Below, piece after piece: positions 19,602 to 29,082 of a stretch of DNA of 64,000 bases. The stretch spans positions 37,290 to 101,289 of the forward strand of contig CASIBY010000009.1 of NCBI GenBank assembly GCA_949373095.1, in the 5' to 3' direction. The DNA is from Candidatus Poseidoniaceae archaeon. Its GTDB lineage: Archaea; Thermoplasmatota; Poseidoniia; Poseidoniales; Poseidoniaceae. The notes beneath the pieces were generated by a model. The model searched no databases and was not told the DNA's origin. It saw nothing but the letters and a program-made list of their open reading frames with translations. The position numbers and the translations under genes were made by a program. Numbering within the stretch: the first letter of the stretch is position 1; every line of letters begins with the position of its first letter.

Positions 19602-20972
19602 TCAACTGATTTCTCTAGTTTCTGTTTTCTTCTGGGGTTCCAGAGGCCGTTGATGGAGTACATTCGCCACGGCAATGAATCCGACAATTATGCTGAGCGG
19701 GTGGAAGATACCGTATCCAATCAGGAAAGAGCCTTCGTCCTCTTCCGGCAAAAGAATTGAATTCGGACTAACCGTTTCATTTACCCATTGGGATGATTCA
19801 ATTATCCGCTTCTGATAATTGAGGTTCCACATTCCCTCATCGGAAAAATCAATTCCACCAACATCAAAGGTTTCTACGCTGGCATTGGTTGCGTTTACGC
19901 TGAATAATGGAGATGCCCATAGCATATCTCCGTTCTTGTCGAGATACTGCAGGCTTGCGTTATTGGTAGTAGCGTAGCCGTGATTTTGAACATCAAGCGT
20001 CAATTGATTGTCCGATACCTCAATGCTTTGAATATCCAAGCGGGCTCTCCAATACCATACGTTCGAGATCAAGTATTCCATAACATCCAGTTCTTCCCCG
20101 AGCCGACTGGAAAGTTGTTCCACAGTGCCAAGGAGCCATTGTTCATCATCTGTTTCAAAGGTGAATGTAGGGAATCCCATGATACCATAACCGTAGTCCC
20201 TGCTGGTGCCGGAATTTGGATACAATCCCTGATTTGCATTCCGAAGTGGAATCTCAGAGGTATTTGTATTGACATCCTCCCGGATGTGATGAAATAATTC
20301 CCAATCGATGGGTTGGTCTGGAATGTAACCCCACGGATAGAGCATAATCCACACACCGGTGTGCATGGTAACATAGAGGTCCGCATCAGGGACAACAGTG
20401 TTCATGTAAATCGAGTTAGCAAGTGTCTCCGCTTCGCTAAACGGGCCGCTTCCAGGTTGTGTTTCGTCCTGCTCGTTCCAATGGTGGTCATAGTTACGGT
20501 TGAGGTCGACTTGATTGACATTCCAACGTGTGTCCAAATCATTACCGTCAGCGTTGAGCATGATGAGAATATGCAATTCAGTATTGGTAAGGACTCTCAT
20601 GACTTCTTGGTCACCTTCTACCCAGCCTTCGATGTAGTGTTCAGCTGTCAAAAAGGCTAATTCGGTCCCGAGATGTTCATTCCCATGATGGCCGCCGTCG
20701 ATGTAGACGACTTCTTTCGGAGTTCCGTCAAGTTTGGTTTCGTTGCTCCAGTCAGAAATTCGGACGACCCAGAGGTTTTTGCCCAATTCGGTTTGACCAG
20801 CAATGGTCAGATCAACGATTTCAGGATAGTCATCGGCCCATGCATTCACGTCAACGGTTAGCGTTGCATAGGAGTGATACCAATGCTCTTGGACGAGGTC
20901 AGGCTGTTGTGCTGATGCTAACGGAACAAGACTTCCCGCGAGCAAAAGGACGCATAGACCCAACACTCGCAT
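19602..20972 (-). CDS. Secreted, membrane-anchored M14 zinc carboxypeptidase
   Basis: The protein begins with a signal peptide (MRVLGLCVLLLAGSLVPLASA) and ends with a hydrophobic segment (about residues 418-440) and a short charged tail, so it is displayed outside and anchored. The catalytic domain has the zinc site HHGNEHLGTE (HxxE) and VDLNRNYDHHW with the substrate-binding Asn-Arg. A later His in TMHTG and a Glu in the FTFETDDE segment match the third zinc ligand and the general base of M14 peptidases. A beta-sandwich-like region of about 110 residues follows. It removes C-terminal residues from extracellular peptides. It has 456 residues. Confidence 0.9.
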   Translation of the reverse strand: MRVLGLCVLLLAGSLVPLASAQQPDLVQEHWYHSYATLTVDVNAWADDYPEIVDLTIAGQTELGKNLWVVRISDWSNETKLDGTPKEVVYIDGGHHGNEHLGTELAFLTAEHYIEGWVEGDQEVMRVLTNTELHILIMLNADGNDLDTRWNVNQVDLNRNYDHHWNEQDETQPGSGPFSEAETLANSIYMNTVVPDADLYVTMHTGVWIMLYPWGYIPDQPIDWELFHHIREDVNTNTSEIPLRNANQGLYPNSGTSRDYGYGIMGFPTFTFETDDEQWLLGTVEQLSSRLGEELDVMEYLISNVWYWRARLDIQSIEVSDNQLTLDVQNHGYATTNNASLQYLDKNGDMLWASPLFSVNATNASVETFDVGGIDFSDEGMWNLNYQKRIIESSQWVNETVSPNSILLPEEDEGSFLIGYGIFHPLSIIVGFIAVANVLHQRPLEPQKKTETREIS

Positions 20973-21015
20973 GACTTTCCCTCGGCGCGGTCATTGATGA
21001 AGTTAACCAAAATTA

Positions 21016-21432
21016 TCAATCGGATGTGAAGGCGTTGGGGTTGGTAATTCTCTCTGCCTCACGTGTCCAAATACTCGGCCCGTCAGTGCTGTAAATGTCA
21101 GCAAATGGATCAATGTCTTCTTCCTGTAGGTTTCGTTGCATGTAGGCCTCTACACGTTCACGGAGGTCGGGTTTGAACTTCCAGTAGTGAATCCTCCATT
21201 CGCGACCGTCCCACAGGGTTGTCTCTTCGGATTCGGTAGTGAGCAAGTCATAATCTTGGAACATGTAAAACAGGTTGCGGTCCGTGGGCTCAAGGGCATT
21301 GTCAATGATACGATTGTAGAATCCAAAGAAGCCGAGAGCATGTTCTGCCATACCTTGGGCAACCTCTGTGTCCATATCCAAATCGATATGTTGTTGAATT
21401 GCTTTCGTTAATTCTGGTAATGTCATTCCCAT
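21016..21432 (-). CDS. Conserved-looking hypothetical protein (possibly DUF6015)
   Basis: This 138-residue soluble protein has a helical N-terminus (LPELTKAIQQH, MAEHALGFFGFY), a central part with MFQDYDLLTTESEE and REWRIHYWKFKPD, and ends ITNPNAFTSD. The pattern of a helical head followed by a Tyr/Trp-rich acidic middle recalls a small euryarchaeal family of unknown function (DUF6015), but I am not certain of the match. It lies 43 bases upstream of the M14 peptidase on the same strand and is divergent from the agmatinase gene. No role is proposed. Confidence 0.6.
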   Translation of the reverse strand: MGMTLPELTKAIQQHIDLDMDTEVAQGMAEHALGFFGFYNRIIDNALEPTDRNLFYMFQDYDLLTTESEETTLWDGREWRIHYWKFKPDLRERVEAYMQRNLQEEDIDPFADIYSTDGPSIWTREAERITNPNAFTSD

Positions 21433-21565
21433 ATATTCACCCCGCCGAGGAGCCTTAAGCGGCCCACAAACTACTCCCCGTTGCTATTTAATATTGTACT
21501 CCGACCCATATTAAATGTTCTACTCAGATTCATGAAAACAGAATTTTCTAAGCCGAATCCATTGG

Positions 21566-22633
21566 GTGAGTGTGTATCGGCAACATCATGAAGGTGTCGT
21601 TTCCCCCTCCGGTTCAATGGATGAGTTCTTTGTGGAGGGGCAATTCCTTGGTTTACCTCCAACCGAAGGGAATGCGGATGTGGTTATTCTGCCGCTGGCA
21701 TTTGAACTTACCACTTCGTATGGAACCGGCACCGCAGAAGGGCCGTTAGCGTGTATAGAAGCAAGCGGCCAAGTAGAATTGTACGATCCTCTGCTTTCCG
21801 CTGATTTACCCGCAGGAGTCACCATTCGTACTGAAAATGCATGGCAGGGTACTGCTGGAGATTTGATGGGCCAGTTAGACGAATTGGTCGACCATGCAAA
21901 ACCATGGTACTCGGGGCACCAATTTCCGCTGTTTTTAGGCGGAGAACACGGCATTTTACCCCCTATCATTCAAGCTGCAAGACATCATCCATTGGTGAAT
22001 GGGGACCTAAGCAAACTAACCATCGTTCAAATCGACGCTCATGCCGACCTCCGGGAATCGCTTGATGACGAACCTTTTTCCCATGCATGTGCGGCCTCTC
22101 GCAGCCTAGACCTTGGCGTCGGCGCACTATTACAGGCCGGAATTCGGGCCTGCTCCCGTCAAGAAATCGCCCTCATCAATTCCGACGACCGCATCACGAC
22201 CTTTTTTGCCAAAGACACTCAACATCCTCACTCAGGTGCCTCATCTTGGAACCAATGGCTCGAATCTTTAAACACCATTTCAGGACCCGTTCACCTGACT
22301 CTGGATATTGATGGGCTGGATGGCGCACTGGTTCCTGCAACGGGAACGCCGGTACCTGGTGGATTGTCGTTCTGGCAAGTCATCGAGACGATTGAAGCAG
22401 TTTTTGCCGCGCCAAACGCAACCATCATCAGTGCAGACGTCAACGAAATCGTTGCTCAAGAGGACACTCCCCTAACCCAATTTACCGCAGCCTGTTTGGC
22501 TACCAAAGCGGTTGCATGCCATATCCTAGCACGGCAAGAAGGACGTTGGAGACCATCCAATGCAGAGCGTCAAGAGCATCCTAAATCTACTTTTTTCAAG
22601 GAATGGAGCAAAACCACTCCCTCATCAAATTGA
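21566..22633 (+). CDS. Agmatinase/arginase-family ureohydrolase
   Basis: This 355-residue protein has the three manganese-binding blocks of the ureohydrolase family: GGEHG, DAHADLR with a later HACAA, and DIDGLDG. Agmatinase, which makes putrescine and urea from agmatine, is the most likely activity because speD and a DHS-like gene follow at once. Other guanidino substrates cannot be excluded, and the C-terminus extends about 30 residues past the usual end. The GTG at 21566 gives the longest reading; ATG 21617 (MDEFFVEG) is an alternative. Confidence 0.8.
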   Translation: MSVYRQHHEGVVSPSGSMDEFFVEGQFLGLPPTEGNADVVILPLAFELTTSYGTGTAEGPLACIEASGQVELYDPLLSADLPAGVTIRTENAWQGTAGDLMGQLDELVDHAKPWYSGHQFPLFLGGEHGILPPIIQAARHHPLVNGDLSKLTIVQIDAHADLRESLDDEPFSHACAASRSLDLGVGALLQAGIRACSRQEIALINSDDRITTFFAKDTQHPHSGASSWNQWLESLNTISGPVHLTLDIDGLDGALVPATGTPVPGGLSFWQVIETIEAVFAAPNATIISADVNEIVAQEDTPLTQFTAACLATKAVACHILARQEGRWRPSNAERQEHPKSTFFKEWSKTTPSSN

Positions 22634-22669
22634 AGAACGGAAGGCCTGAGCACGCACAAGGTGGGAATG

Positions 22670-23056
22670 ATGGAAGAGCACAATTTCCATGGCACCCATG
22701 TCTTTCTCGACTACACGGGCTATGCATATGATGAGCAGGAACAAGGAAAATGGATGCTCAATCTGTTACAAGACGCTGTTAAGAAAGCCAACGCAAGAGA
22801 AGTTCACGCTCATGTTGCTCCATTTGACGGAAGCGTATCTCCCCTCGGGTTTGCAGCAGTTGTACTCATTGACGAAAGCCATGTGACTGCGCACTGTTAC
22901 TCTGACCGTGGTTGGCTAGCCATTGATTGTTTCACCTGTGGTGAAAGTGACCCGAATGTCATGGCTGATTACATTCATGAGCGATTGGCTGAAGCCATGC
23001 CCGAGCTTGAACTCATGCAGCGAAATGAAGTTCGCCGATTTTTACACGGAGATTGA
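22670..23056 (+). CDS. speD: S-adenosylmethionine decarboxylase proenzyme
   Basis: This pyruvoyl enzyme makes decarboxylated AdoMet, the aminopropyl donor for spermidine. In the 128-residue protein the self-cleavage site is the Glu-Ser of LIDESHVTAHCY, where Ser becomes the pyruvoyl group, and DCFTCGESDP holds the conserved Cys. Length fits the small prokaryotic class. ATG 22670 is chosen with AGGTG six bases upstream; ATG 22667 and GTG 22661 are also in frame. It lies 36 bases after the agmatinase-like gene and 4 bases before the DHS-like gene, so the three form one operon. Confidence 0.92.
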   Translation: MEEHNFHGTHVFLDYTGYAYDEQEQGKWMLNLLQDAVKKANAREVHAHVAPFDGSVSPLGFAAVVLIDESHVTAHCYSDRGWLAIDCFTCGESDPNVMADYIHERLAEAMPELELMQRNEVRRFLHGD

Positions 23057-23060
23057 TATC

Positions 23061-24017
23061 ATGTCCATCCGAGCCTTTGTTGACGAGCATTTTCACCATT
23101 TCAACGCCGGGGTTGTACAACGAACATCTCATTCTTTAACCCAGTTCTTGCATCAAGGCGGGAGTATGTTTCTTACGCTAGCTGGTGCCATGAGTACGGC
23201 AGAAATTGGACGTAGTCTTGCTCAGATGATCCGCCAAGGGCATGTTACTGCGATCTCATGCACCGGGGCTAATCTAGAGGAAGACGTCTTCCATCTCGTT
23301 GCACGCTCACACTACGAACGCATTGACAACATCGACAATTTGAATCCCGAAGATGAAGTGGACCTTCTCAAGCGGCATTTAAATCGTGTCACAGACACAT
23401 GTATTCCGGAAGAACAAGCGATCCGTAACATCGAGCAGCATGTCCTCGCCCTTTGGAAGGAAGCAAGCCAAAAGGGGGCATCTCGCCTTCCGCATGAATT
23501 CCTCTATGAGCTGCTCAAAAGCGGTTGCCTGGAAGAAGTATACGACGCAGACCCAAGCCATTCTTGGCTGTTGGCTGCTGCTGAGGTGAACTTACCGCTG
23601 TTCGTACCAGGATGGGAGGATTCGACGCTTGGGAACATTTTTGCAGCGCGGTGCACTGAAGGAATCGTCAAACCCTCAGCCGTAAAAGGTGGTATTGAGT
23701 ACATGACTGAGTTAATCGAGTTTTACCGCTCCACAACAACACCGCTGGCCTTCCTACAGGTTGGCGGAGGAATTGCTGGAGACTTCCCCATTTGTGTGGT
23801 ACCACTCTTGAACCAAGATTTAGGAGAAGCTGTTCCACTCTGGTCATGGTTTGCACAAATTACCGACGCATCGCCCTCCTACGGGGGCTATTCTGGCGCC
23901 CCTCCAAATGAGAAGATTACTTGGGGTAAACTCGGTCCTGAAACACCTCGCTTCAATATTAAGAGCGATGCTACAATTGTCCTACCCTTAATTTTCGGAT
24001 ATATCTTGGACCTTTGA
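23061..24017 (+). CDS. Deoxyhypusine synthase-like enzyme, possible homospermidine synthase
   Basis: This 318-residue protein has the deoxyhypusine synthase (DHS) fold: LTLAGAMSTAEIG, ISCTGANLEEDVFH, a VGGGIAGDFP block and ITWGKLGPE, in which Lys occupies the place of the DHS imine-forming lysine. It differs from the canonical DHS at 58786, which reads GGGISKHHVIWW and SWGKM. DHS-like paralogs outside the eIF5A pathway are known to make homospermidine, and this gene follows agmatinase and speD, so a polyamine-making role is inferred. An NAD-dependent aminobutyl transfer is expected. Direct modification of aIF5A remains possible. Confidence 0.8.
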   Translation: MSIRAFVDEHFHHFNAGVVQRTSHSLTQFLHQGGSMFLTLAGAMSTAEIGRSLAQMIRQGHVTAISCTGANLEEDVFHLVARSHYERIDNIDNLNPEDEVDLLKRHLNRVTDTCIPEEQAIRNIEQHVLALWKEASQKGASRLPHEFLYELLKSGCLEEVYDADPSHSWLLAAAEVNLPLFVPGWEDSTLGNIFAARCTEGIVKPSAVKGGIEYMTELIEFYRSTTTPLAFLQVGGGIAGDFPICVVPLLNQDLGEAVPLWSWFAQITDASPSYGGYSGAPPNEKITWGKLGPETPRFNIKSDATIVLPLIFGYILDL

Positions 24018-24067
24018 CTAAACAAAGCCCCCAAAGTTTTGAAGAGGAGCAGCACTCCGTTTTAACC

Positions 24068-27000
24068 ATGAACCGAAACCGCCGCGGCCTTAGTTTTGGT
24101 ATGTTGCTTCTATTTTTATTCTCGTCAGTGCCCATTCAGGCACAGGTTCCAATGGCTCCTTCGGCCACCATAACAACCAACTGGATGGAAGATGGAACTG
24201 GAGCGAACCACCATGCTTACATGTTGACATTTTCAGATAACGGTTCATATGACTTCCAGTTTGATATCGAACATGAGCGGAACGGCTCTCTTCTTGAGAC
24301 CAGTTGGTCACTTGAGTGGGGGTATGAAGACGACCATCGAACGGCTTTGGTCGACCTGAACACATCCGTGGAATGGGCAGATAACATTGGTTTGAAAGTG
24401 ACCATCACCGAGCACAACGGCCAGACACTACCTCAATCAATTGTGGTAGAACGCCAATTTGAGGTTGGTGTATGGAATCAACCAATGGACGACCACGAAA
24501 TCATGCTGTCTACAACTTGGGGTCTCGATCAAGCCTATCAAAACGATGAGGGCGAACAACGCTTCATGCTCACCTTTGATGGACAAGGTTGGCAGGAACG
24601 CTCTGGCCAGCAACTTGAATCATGGGAACTAGGCAACGGGACGTTCAGAACGTTGGAGTCGGCCGACGGAACCCAGACCGACCTTGACCTCGTCTTCACC
24701 CAGTTGTGGAAAAATGAAACCGTTGTTGGAGGCATATTGACCCACCAACTTTTCGATGCTCAAGGATACGGCAAACTGAACATTACAAGCAACGACGATG
24801 GGACGGTTACACAAGTTCGTGCAAACGTTTCTCAGGCACATCTCAACCGATCCCTGACGATGGGAGTAGTTGAGGAAATCTTGTCTGTGGAAGCCACAGG
24901 CTCTCTCGACATCATGGAGGAAGACGATGAAAATTCATCGCTGGACATCAATGGTGAACTATCCGTTTTCTTCTTTGAATATCACGATGTTGATGGAATT
25001 CGGGTCTTACAACATAACCAGTTGGAAGCAATGGCTGATTTTGTGCTGATTGACGAAGGCACCCGCATGGATGTCTCCTTGGACGGATTCGTCCAGGTTG
25101 AGCGATGGGAAGACGGTATTCGTGTCCTTCAACAAGAAGAGTTGTGGGGTTCCGGCACATTCGGGTTTGACGATGCTGAAGAAAACTCAACTCTCATTGT
25201 CAACGGAACTATTCTTGAAATCCGCTCAAAGGTGGTTAACGGAACAACCATGACCGATAACCTCCACGTTGATGGAACGCTTTCGGGTGATGTCCAAGGA
25301 ACATTTGGTATCGTCCGGGGCATAGAAGAAACCGGAGAACAAGCCAACGCAAGTGGACAAATATTCCCTGTGAATGTCATCCATCAGGACTCATGGTTCA
25401 ACATCACAGGCGTCAACGGTGGAAATTTCTTCGATGGTGCTGGAATTGGAGCGACACATAACGAGACTTGGGATTACCAAGTCGTCCACTCTGATTGGGA
25501 CAATAAGACCGTCCGTTTTGTCTGGAGAGAGACTGGTCCTGACCCTTCAGAAGGGGATGAACGGCCTGAACGTAGCCCTCAACAGGTCAATGCTACCGCT
25601 CCCGTTGCTGAAAGTGGACTTGGTAACTTGACGGTTGGGAGAGAGACTGGCTTCATGCCGATTCCATTACAGCCTAACGATGTGTTACGCTTGAACGGCC
25701 AAGAAGGGTTGCCTATGATTCTAACAGCAGGGTCTACCAGAATTGATGTTCGAGACGGGCACAATCTGACCGTCATTGACTGGACTGGAGTTTACGGCGA
25801 TGATGGGTCGTTGGGGACTGCCGAAGGTGCTCTTGTTTCCTCTGGCCCCTTGCAAGGTTTAGTCTCAAGCGTTTCTCGGTCTCTCGCCATTCCTTTTGGA
25901 GACTCAGGTGAAGAGGCGTTCATGAACGAAACGCAGTATCTCGAACGGGTATTATCTCCTGAAATCGTCAGTGCAGATGACAACACCCCACCTAGTATTG
26001 GCACGCTGGAACTTCGGGAAGGTCTGGTTTTAGGAGAGGGTGGAAGCACTGCCCACATTGAAGTCCCTGTACCAGATGCTGAGTGGAATGTGCTTTCCGT
26101 TCGTGTTGACCTAACACCCCTCGGAGGCAGCATGATTGAACTGAATGACCGTGGATTGAACGGGGATTCAAACATTGGAGACGATGTTTTCACCACCTCA
26201 TTCAACGTTCCTGGATTGGAAACTGGATTGTATGATGTCAACATCACTGCAGAAGACAGTTTTGGAGCAGTTAGCCAAGCTACTGGACAAATCATGGTCG
26301 TCAATCAAGCACCTCGAATTACACAAGTCGAAATTGCACCTTCAAGTCTTGAACGAGGACAGTCAATTGTGATCAACGTTCAGGCGTATGACGGACATGG
26401 AGTCACCTCAATGCAGTTGGACCTCAGGGGATACGGGGGGGAATTGACTCAACTTGCGCTCTCAGGAACTACTGATTCTGGAAGTTGGGCTGGAATGTTT
26501 GTTATGCCTGATGGGATGACTCCTGGAGAGCAATCCCTCCTCCTCCTAACAAATGACACGCTGGGAGCAACCGGTCAACACCGTGTCTGGACTCCAGTTG
26601 ATGGGTCTGTAGGCCATCCTGTGTTCGGTCCACACTATATCCAATCAGCCTCTTCTGTGCCCATTATCGTGACCATTCAGAACGACCGTCCAATAATCAC
26701 GACTCAGTCCGTAACCATCGAAAAGAATGGTATGGAACAAATCCCCTATTCTGTTCAAATTTACGACCCAGATGGAATTGAGCGAGTTCAAATTGACATG
26801 GGGGTATTTTCTCCCGTTGGTGAGACATCTTGGGTCCGAATGTATGATGATGGAACCAATGGGGGCGATGAAATTGCAAATGACGGTGTTTTCACTGCCC
26901 TTCTTTCCGTTCGAACTGGAACTCCGATTGGAACACATGAAATCCAACTCCGCGCTATTGACCAATTTGGAGAATTGAACACGACGACAACGGCCATCGT

Positions 27001-27166
27001 CCTTAACGAAGCAAGTTCAGGAGCGGATAATTCACAGGGATTGAGTACAACGGTACTCACTGCTCTTGGGGCGATACTCTTACTCTGTGCTGGTATCGTT
27101 CTGTTTTTCATGACAAGAAACCAGGGCAAAGACGGGGACAAAGCAGACCGATTTGGGATGCAGTGA
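24068..27166 (+). CDS. Large secreted surface protein with C-terminal membrane anchor
   Basis: This 1032-residue protein starts with a signal peptide (GMLLLFLFSSVPIQAQ) and ends with one membrane helix (LTALGAILLLCAGIVLFF) and a charged tail, so it is displayed on the cell surface. The first half is strand-rich with internal repeats (DGIRVLQHNQL and DGIRVLQQEEL about 45 residues apart). The second half has three Ig-like modules with motifs such as NDRGLNGDSNIGDDVF and YDDGTNGGDEIANDGVF, which resemble calcium-loop beta-sandwich repeats. It has many NxT/NxS sites, as in archaeal glycoproteins. No catalytic motif is seen. ATG 24068 is preferred to an in-frame TTG at 24014. Confidence 0.75.
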   Translation: MNRNRRGLSFGMLLLFLFSSVPIQAQVPMAPSATITTNWMEDGTGANHHAYMLTFSDNGSYDFQFDIEHERNGSLLETSWSLEWGYEDDHRTALVDLNTSVEWADNIGLKVTITEHNGQTLPQSIVVERQFEVGVWNQPMDDHEIMLSTTWGLDQAYQNDEGEQRFMLTFDGQGWQERSGQQLESWELGNGTFRTLESADGTQTDLDLVFTQLWKNETVVGGILTHQLFDAQGYGKLNITSNDDGTVTQVRANVSQAHLNRSLTMGVVEEILSVEATGSLDIMEEDDENSSLDINGELSVFFFEYHDVDGIRVLQHNQLEAMADFVLIDEGTRMDVSLDGFVQVERWEDGIRVLQQEELWGSGTFGFDDAEENSTLIVNGTILEIRSKVVNGTTMTDNLHVDGTLSGDVQGTFGIVRGIEETGEQANASGQIFPVNVIHQDSWFNITGVNGGNFFDGAGIGATHNETWDYQVVHSDWDNKTVRFVWRETGPDPSEGDERPERSPQQVNATAPVAESGLGNLTVGRETGFMPIPLQPNDVLRLNGQEGLPMILTAGSTRIDVRDGHNLTVIDWTGVYGDDGSLGTAEGALVSSGPLQGLVSSVSRSLAIPFGDSGEEAFMNETQYLERVLSPEIVSADDNTPPSIGTLELREGLVLGEGGSTAHIEVPVPDAEWNVLSVRVDLTPLGGSMIELNDRGLNGDSNIGDDVFTTSFNVPGLETGLYDVNITAEDSFGAVSQATGQIMVVNQAPRITQVEIAPSSLERGQSIVINVQAYDGHGVTSMQLDLRGYGGELTQLALSGTTDSGSWAGMFVMPDGMTPGEQSLLLLTNDTLGATGQHRVWTPVDGSVGHPVFGPHYIQSASSVPIIVTIQNDRPIITTQSVTIEKNGMEQIPYSVQIYDPDGIERVQIDMGVFSPVGETSWVRMYDDGTNGGDEIANDGVFTALLSVRTGTPIGTHEIQLRAIDQFGELNTTTTAIVLNEASSGADNSQGLSTTVLTALGAILLLCAGIVLFFMTRNQGKDGDKADRFGMQ

Positions 27167-27266
27167 TAGAATATACCTTGTTTTTATATCTCAAACCTGG
27201 AGGGTTTTTAAGCCCTTCGTTAAACGGAGGCAGAGCGCTTATACCTTCAACGAACTACGGTCAGAT

Positions 27267-29024
27267 ATGTCACTTGCACCATCTGATTATGACTTTGGCC
27301 ACGCGTCAAATTATTTCTTTGCAACAACCATTACCTGCGCCAATGAAGAAGCTCGGGCCATGTATGTCCAAGCCTACGGCCATATGCTGAACTACAATCA
27401 CGAACAAGCAATTGCATGTTTCAGCAAAGTTACCGAACTAGACCCTAAGTGCGCTATGGCGTGGTGGGGTATCGCATACTGTGTCTCATCCAACTATAAC
27501 TGGAGTCCAGGACTTGGTTCGGGTCACGACTCAATCCAAACCGCAGTTTCCCTCAAAGATGGATGTACAGAACTCGAGCAAGACCTGATCGACGCATTAG
27601 CACAGCGCCATTCTGCAGAAGCACGTGATGCTGCAGACCCGTCCGTCCTCAACATGGGCAACAGCCCAGAACTGAATGTTGCATTCGCAGAAGCAATGGA
27701 ACCATTGTATCGAAAATACAGCGGTAACTTGGATGTTGCTGCAGTATACGTTGAAGCGCTCATGAATTTGAAAGCATGGCAACTTTGGGATAAGAATGTC
27801 GCAACAGGAGAAATCACTCCTGCTGACGACAACACCTTGCTATTGGTAAAGGTCATGGAAGATGCGTTTGAAAATGTGGAAGGAGCAAAGGAACACGTCG
27901 CATTGTGCCACCTTTACTGCCACGCTTTGGAACTCTCCCCCTTCCCCGAGCGCGCCCTTCCGGCAGCTGATGTATTGCGCACGGTAATGCCGGGACTGGG
28001 ACATCTCGTCCACATGCCTTCTCACATCGATGCATGGGTCGGGCAATGGAAAGAGGCTGTGGAATGCAATATTGCAGCAGTTGAAGCCGACGACCGGTAT
28101 GTTGAATTGAGTGGAAATGAATCTCAGTTCTACAAATTTTACCGAATGCACAATCACCACTTTGTGGTATGGTGTGCTATGTTTGAGGGACAGTACGAAG
28201 TCGCTATGAAATATGCACGCAAGGCAGTGGATACACTTCCTGCTGGCGATGAAAACTCCGGAGTCCAGTTCATGCTTGCTGGCGTCATTCCAATGGGAGC
28301 TATCTTCCTTGAATCCTACGTGACTATGCCATGGCACGTCATGATTCGCTTTGGAAAGTGGGACGAAATCCTTGCAGAACCAATGTACGACGACATGAAT
28401 GTATTCCCTGCTACCATTGCAACCCAGCATTACGCACGAGGAGTTGCCTTTGCATCCAAGGGAATGGTACCTGAGGCAGAAGCAGAACAGGTCCTCTTTG
28501 ATGCGGCACTTCAGAACCCTGCCCTCGCTGGTCGTGTGCTTCACAACAATTTGATGTACCAAGATCCAAGCGATGGACCGTGTATTCTACTTGTTAATGC
28601 GGCAGTCTTGGCTGGTGAAATAGAATACCGAAAGCAATTCCTCGCAAAGGAGGCCGGAGAGGATTCCGACTTTACGGTAGCATTTGACCACCTTCGTCGT
28701 GGTGTTGACCTTTCGCTCAACCTTGCCTACAACGAGCCTTGGGGCCAAATGCAACCTGTACGCCATATCCTTGGTGCACTCCTGCACGAACAAGGAGAGT
28801 TTGAAGAGGCAGAAGCAGTTTACCGTGCTGACATAAAACTCTGGAAAGACAACATGTGGGGTCTCTTAGGACTCAAACTCTGTCTTGAGGCACGCGGCGA
28901 TGCTCCTGAGGAACTCGCTGAGGTGACTGCATTGTTCAGCGAACGCAGTTCTCGTGCTGATATCGTTCCTGCAAAGACCTGCTTCTGCGCACAAAACAGC
29001 ATCGAAAAGACCTGCTGTGACTGA
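27267..29024 (+). CDS. Tetratricopeptide-repeat protein with Cys-rich tail
   Basis: This soluble protein of 585 residues has TPR motifs at both ends: MYVQAYGHMLNYNHEQAIACF, then ELDPKCAMAWWGIAYC, and near the C-terminus LLHEQGEFEEAEAVYRADI. The middle holds conserved-looking His-rich stretches (HLYCHALELS, GHLVHMPSHIDAWVG, MHNHHFVVWCAMFEG) resembling the TPR-domain proteins found across bacteria and marine archaea. The tail KTCFCAQNSIEKTCC has four cysteines in CxC and CC pairs and could bind metal. Function is unknown. The start at 27267 is 22 bases after CTTATACC; TTTTTATATC at 27181 is another promoter candidate. Confidence 0.75.
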   Translation: MSLAPSDYDFGHASNYFFATTITCANEEARAMYVQAYGHMLNYNHEQAIACFSKVTELDPKCAMAWWGIAYCVSSNYNWSPGLGSGHDSIQTAVSLKDGCTELEQDLIDALAQRHSAEARDAADPSVLNMGNSPELNVAFAEAMEPLYRKYSGNLDVAAVYVEALMNLKAWQLWDKNVATGEITPADDNTLLLVKVMEDAFENVEGAKEHVALCHLYCHALELSPFPERALPAADVLRTVMPGLGHLVHMPSHIDAWVGQWKEAVECNIAAVEADDRYVELSGNESQFYKFYRMHNHHFVVWCAMFEGQYEVAMKYARKAVDTLPAGDENSGVQFMLAGVIPMGAIFLESYVTMPWHVMIRFGKWDEILAEPMYDDMNVFPATIATQHYARGVAFASKGMVPEAEAEQVLFDAALQNPALAGRVLHNNLMYQDPSDGPCILLVNAAVLAGEIEYRKQFLAKEAGEDSDFTVAFDHLRRGVDLSLNLAYNEPWGQMQPVRHILGALLHEQGEFEEAEAVYRADIKLWKDNMWGLLGLKLCLEARGDAPEELAEVTALFSERSSRADIVPAKTCFCAQNSIEKTCCD

Positions 29025-29056
29025 ACAAGCCTTCACTGTGGACACAACATATCTAT

Positions 29057-29072
29057 CCCAGCTTATGCTGGG
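29057..29072. terminator. Hairpin between convergent genes
   Basis: CCCAGC and GCTGGG pair perfectly around TTAT, 32 bases past the TPR gene stop and 10 bases before the deaminase stop. Being symmetrical and between convergent genes, it probably ends or protects both transcripts. No strong T-run follows. Confidence 0.45.
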
Positions 29073-29082
29073 TGGTAGAGGA

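Noticed and set aside
27840..28562. 240-residue open frame antisense to the TPR gene
   Set aside because: Cys- and His-rich shadow of the TPR reading, with no start signal or domain.
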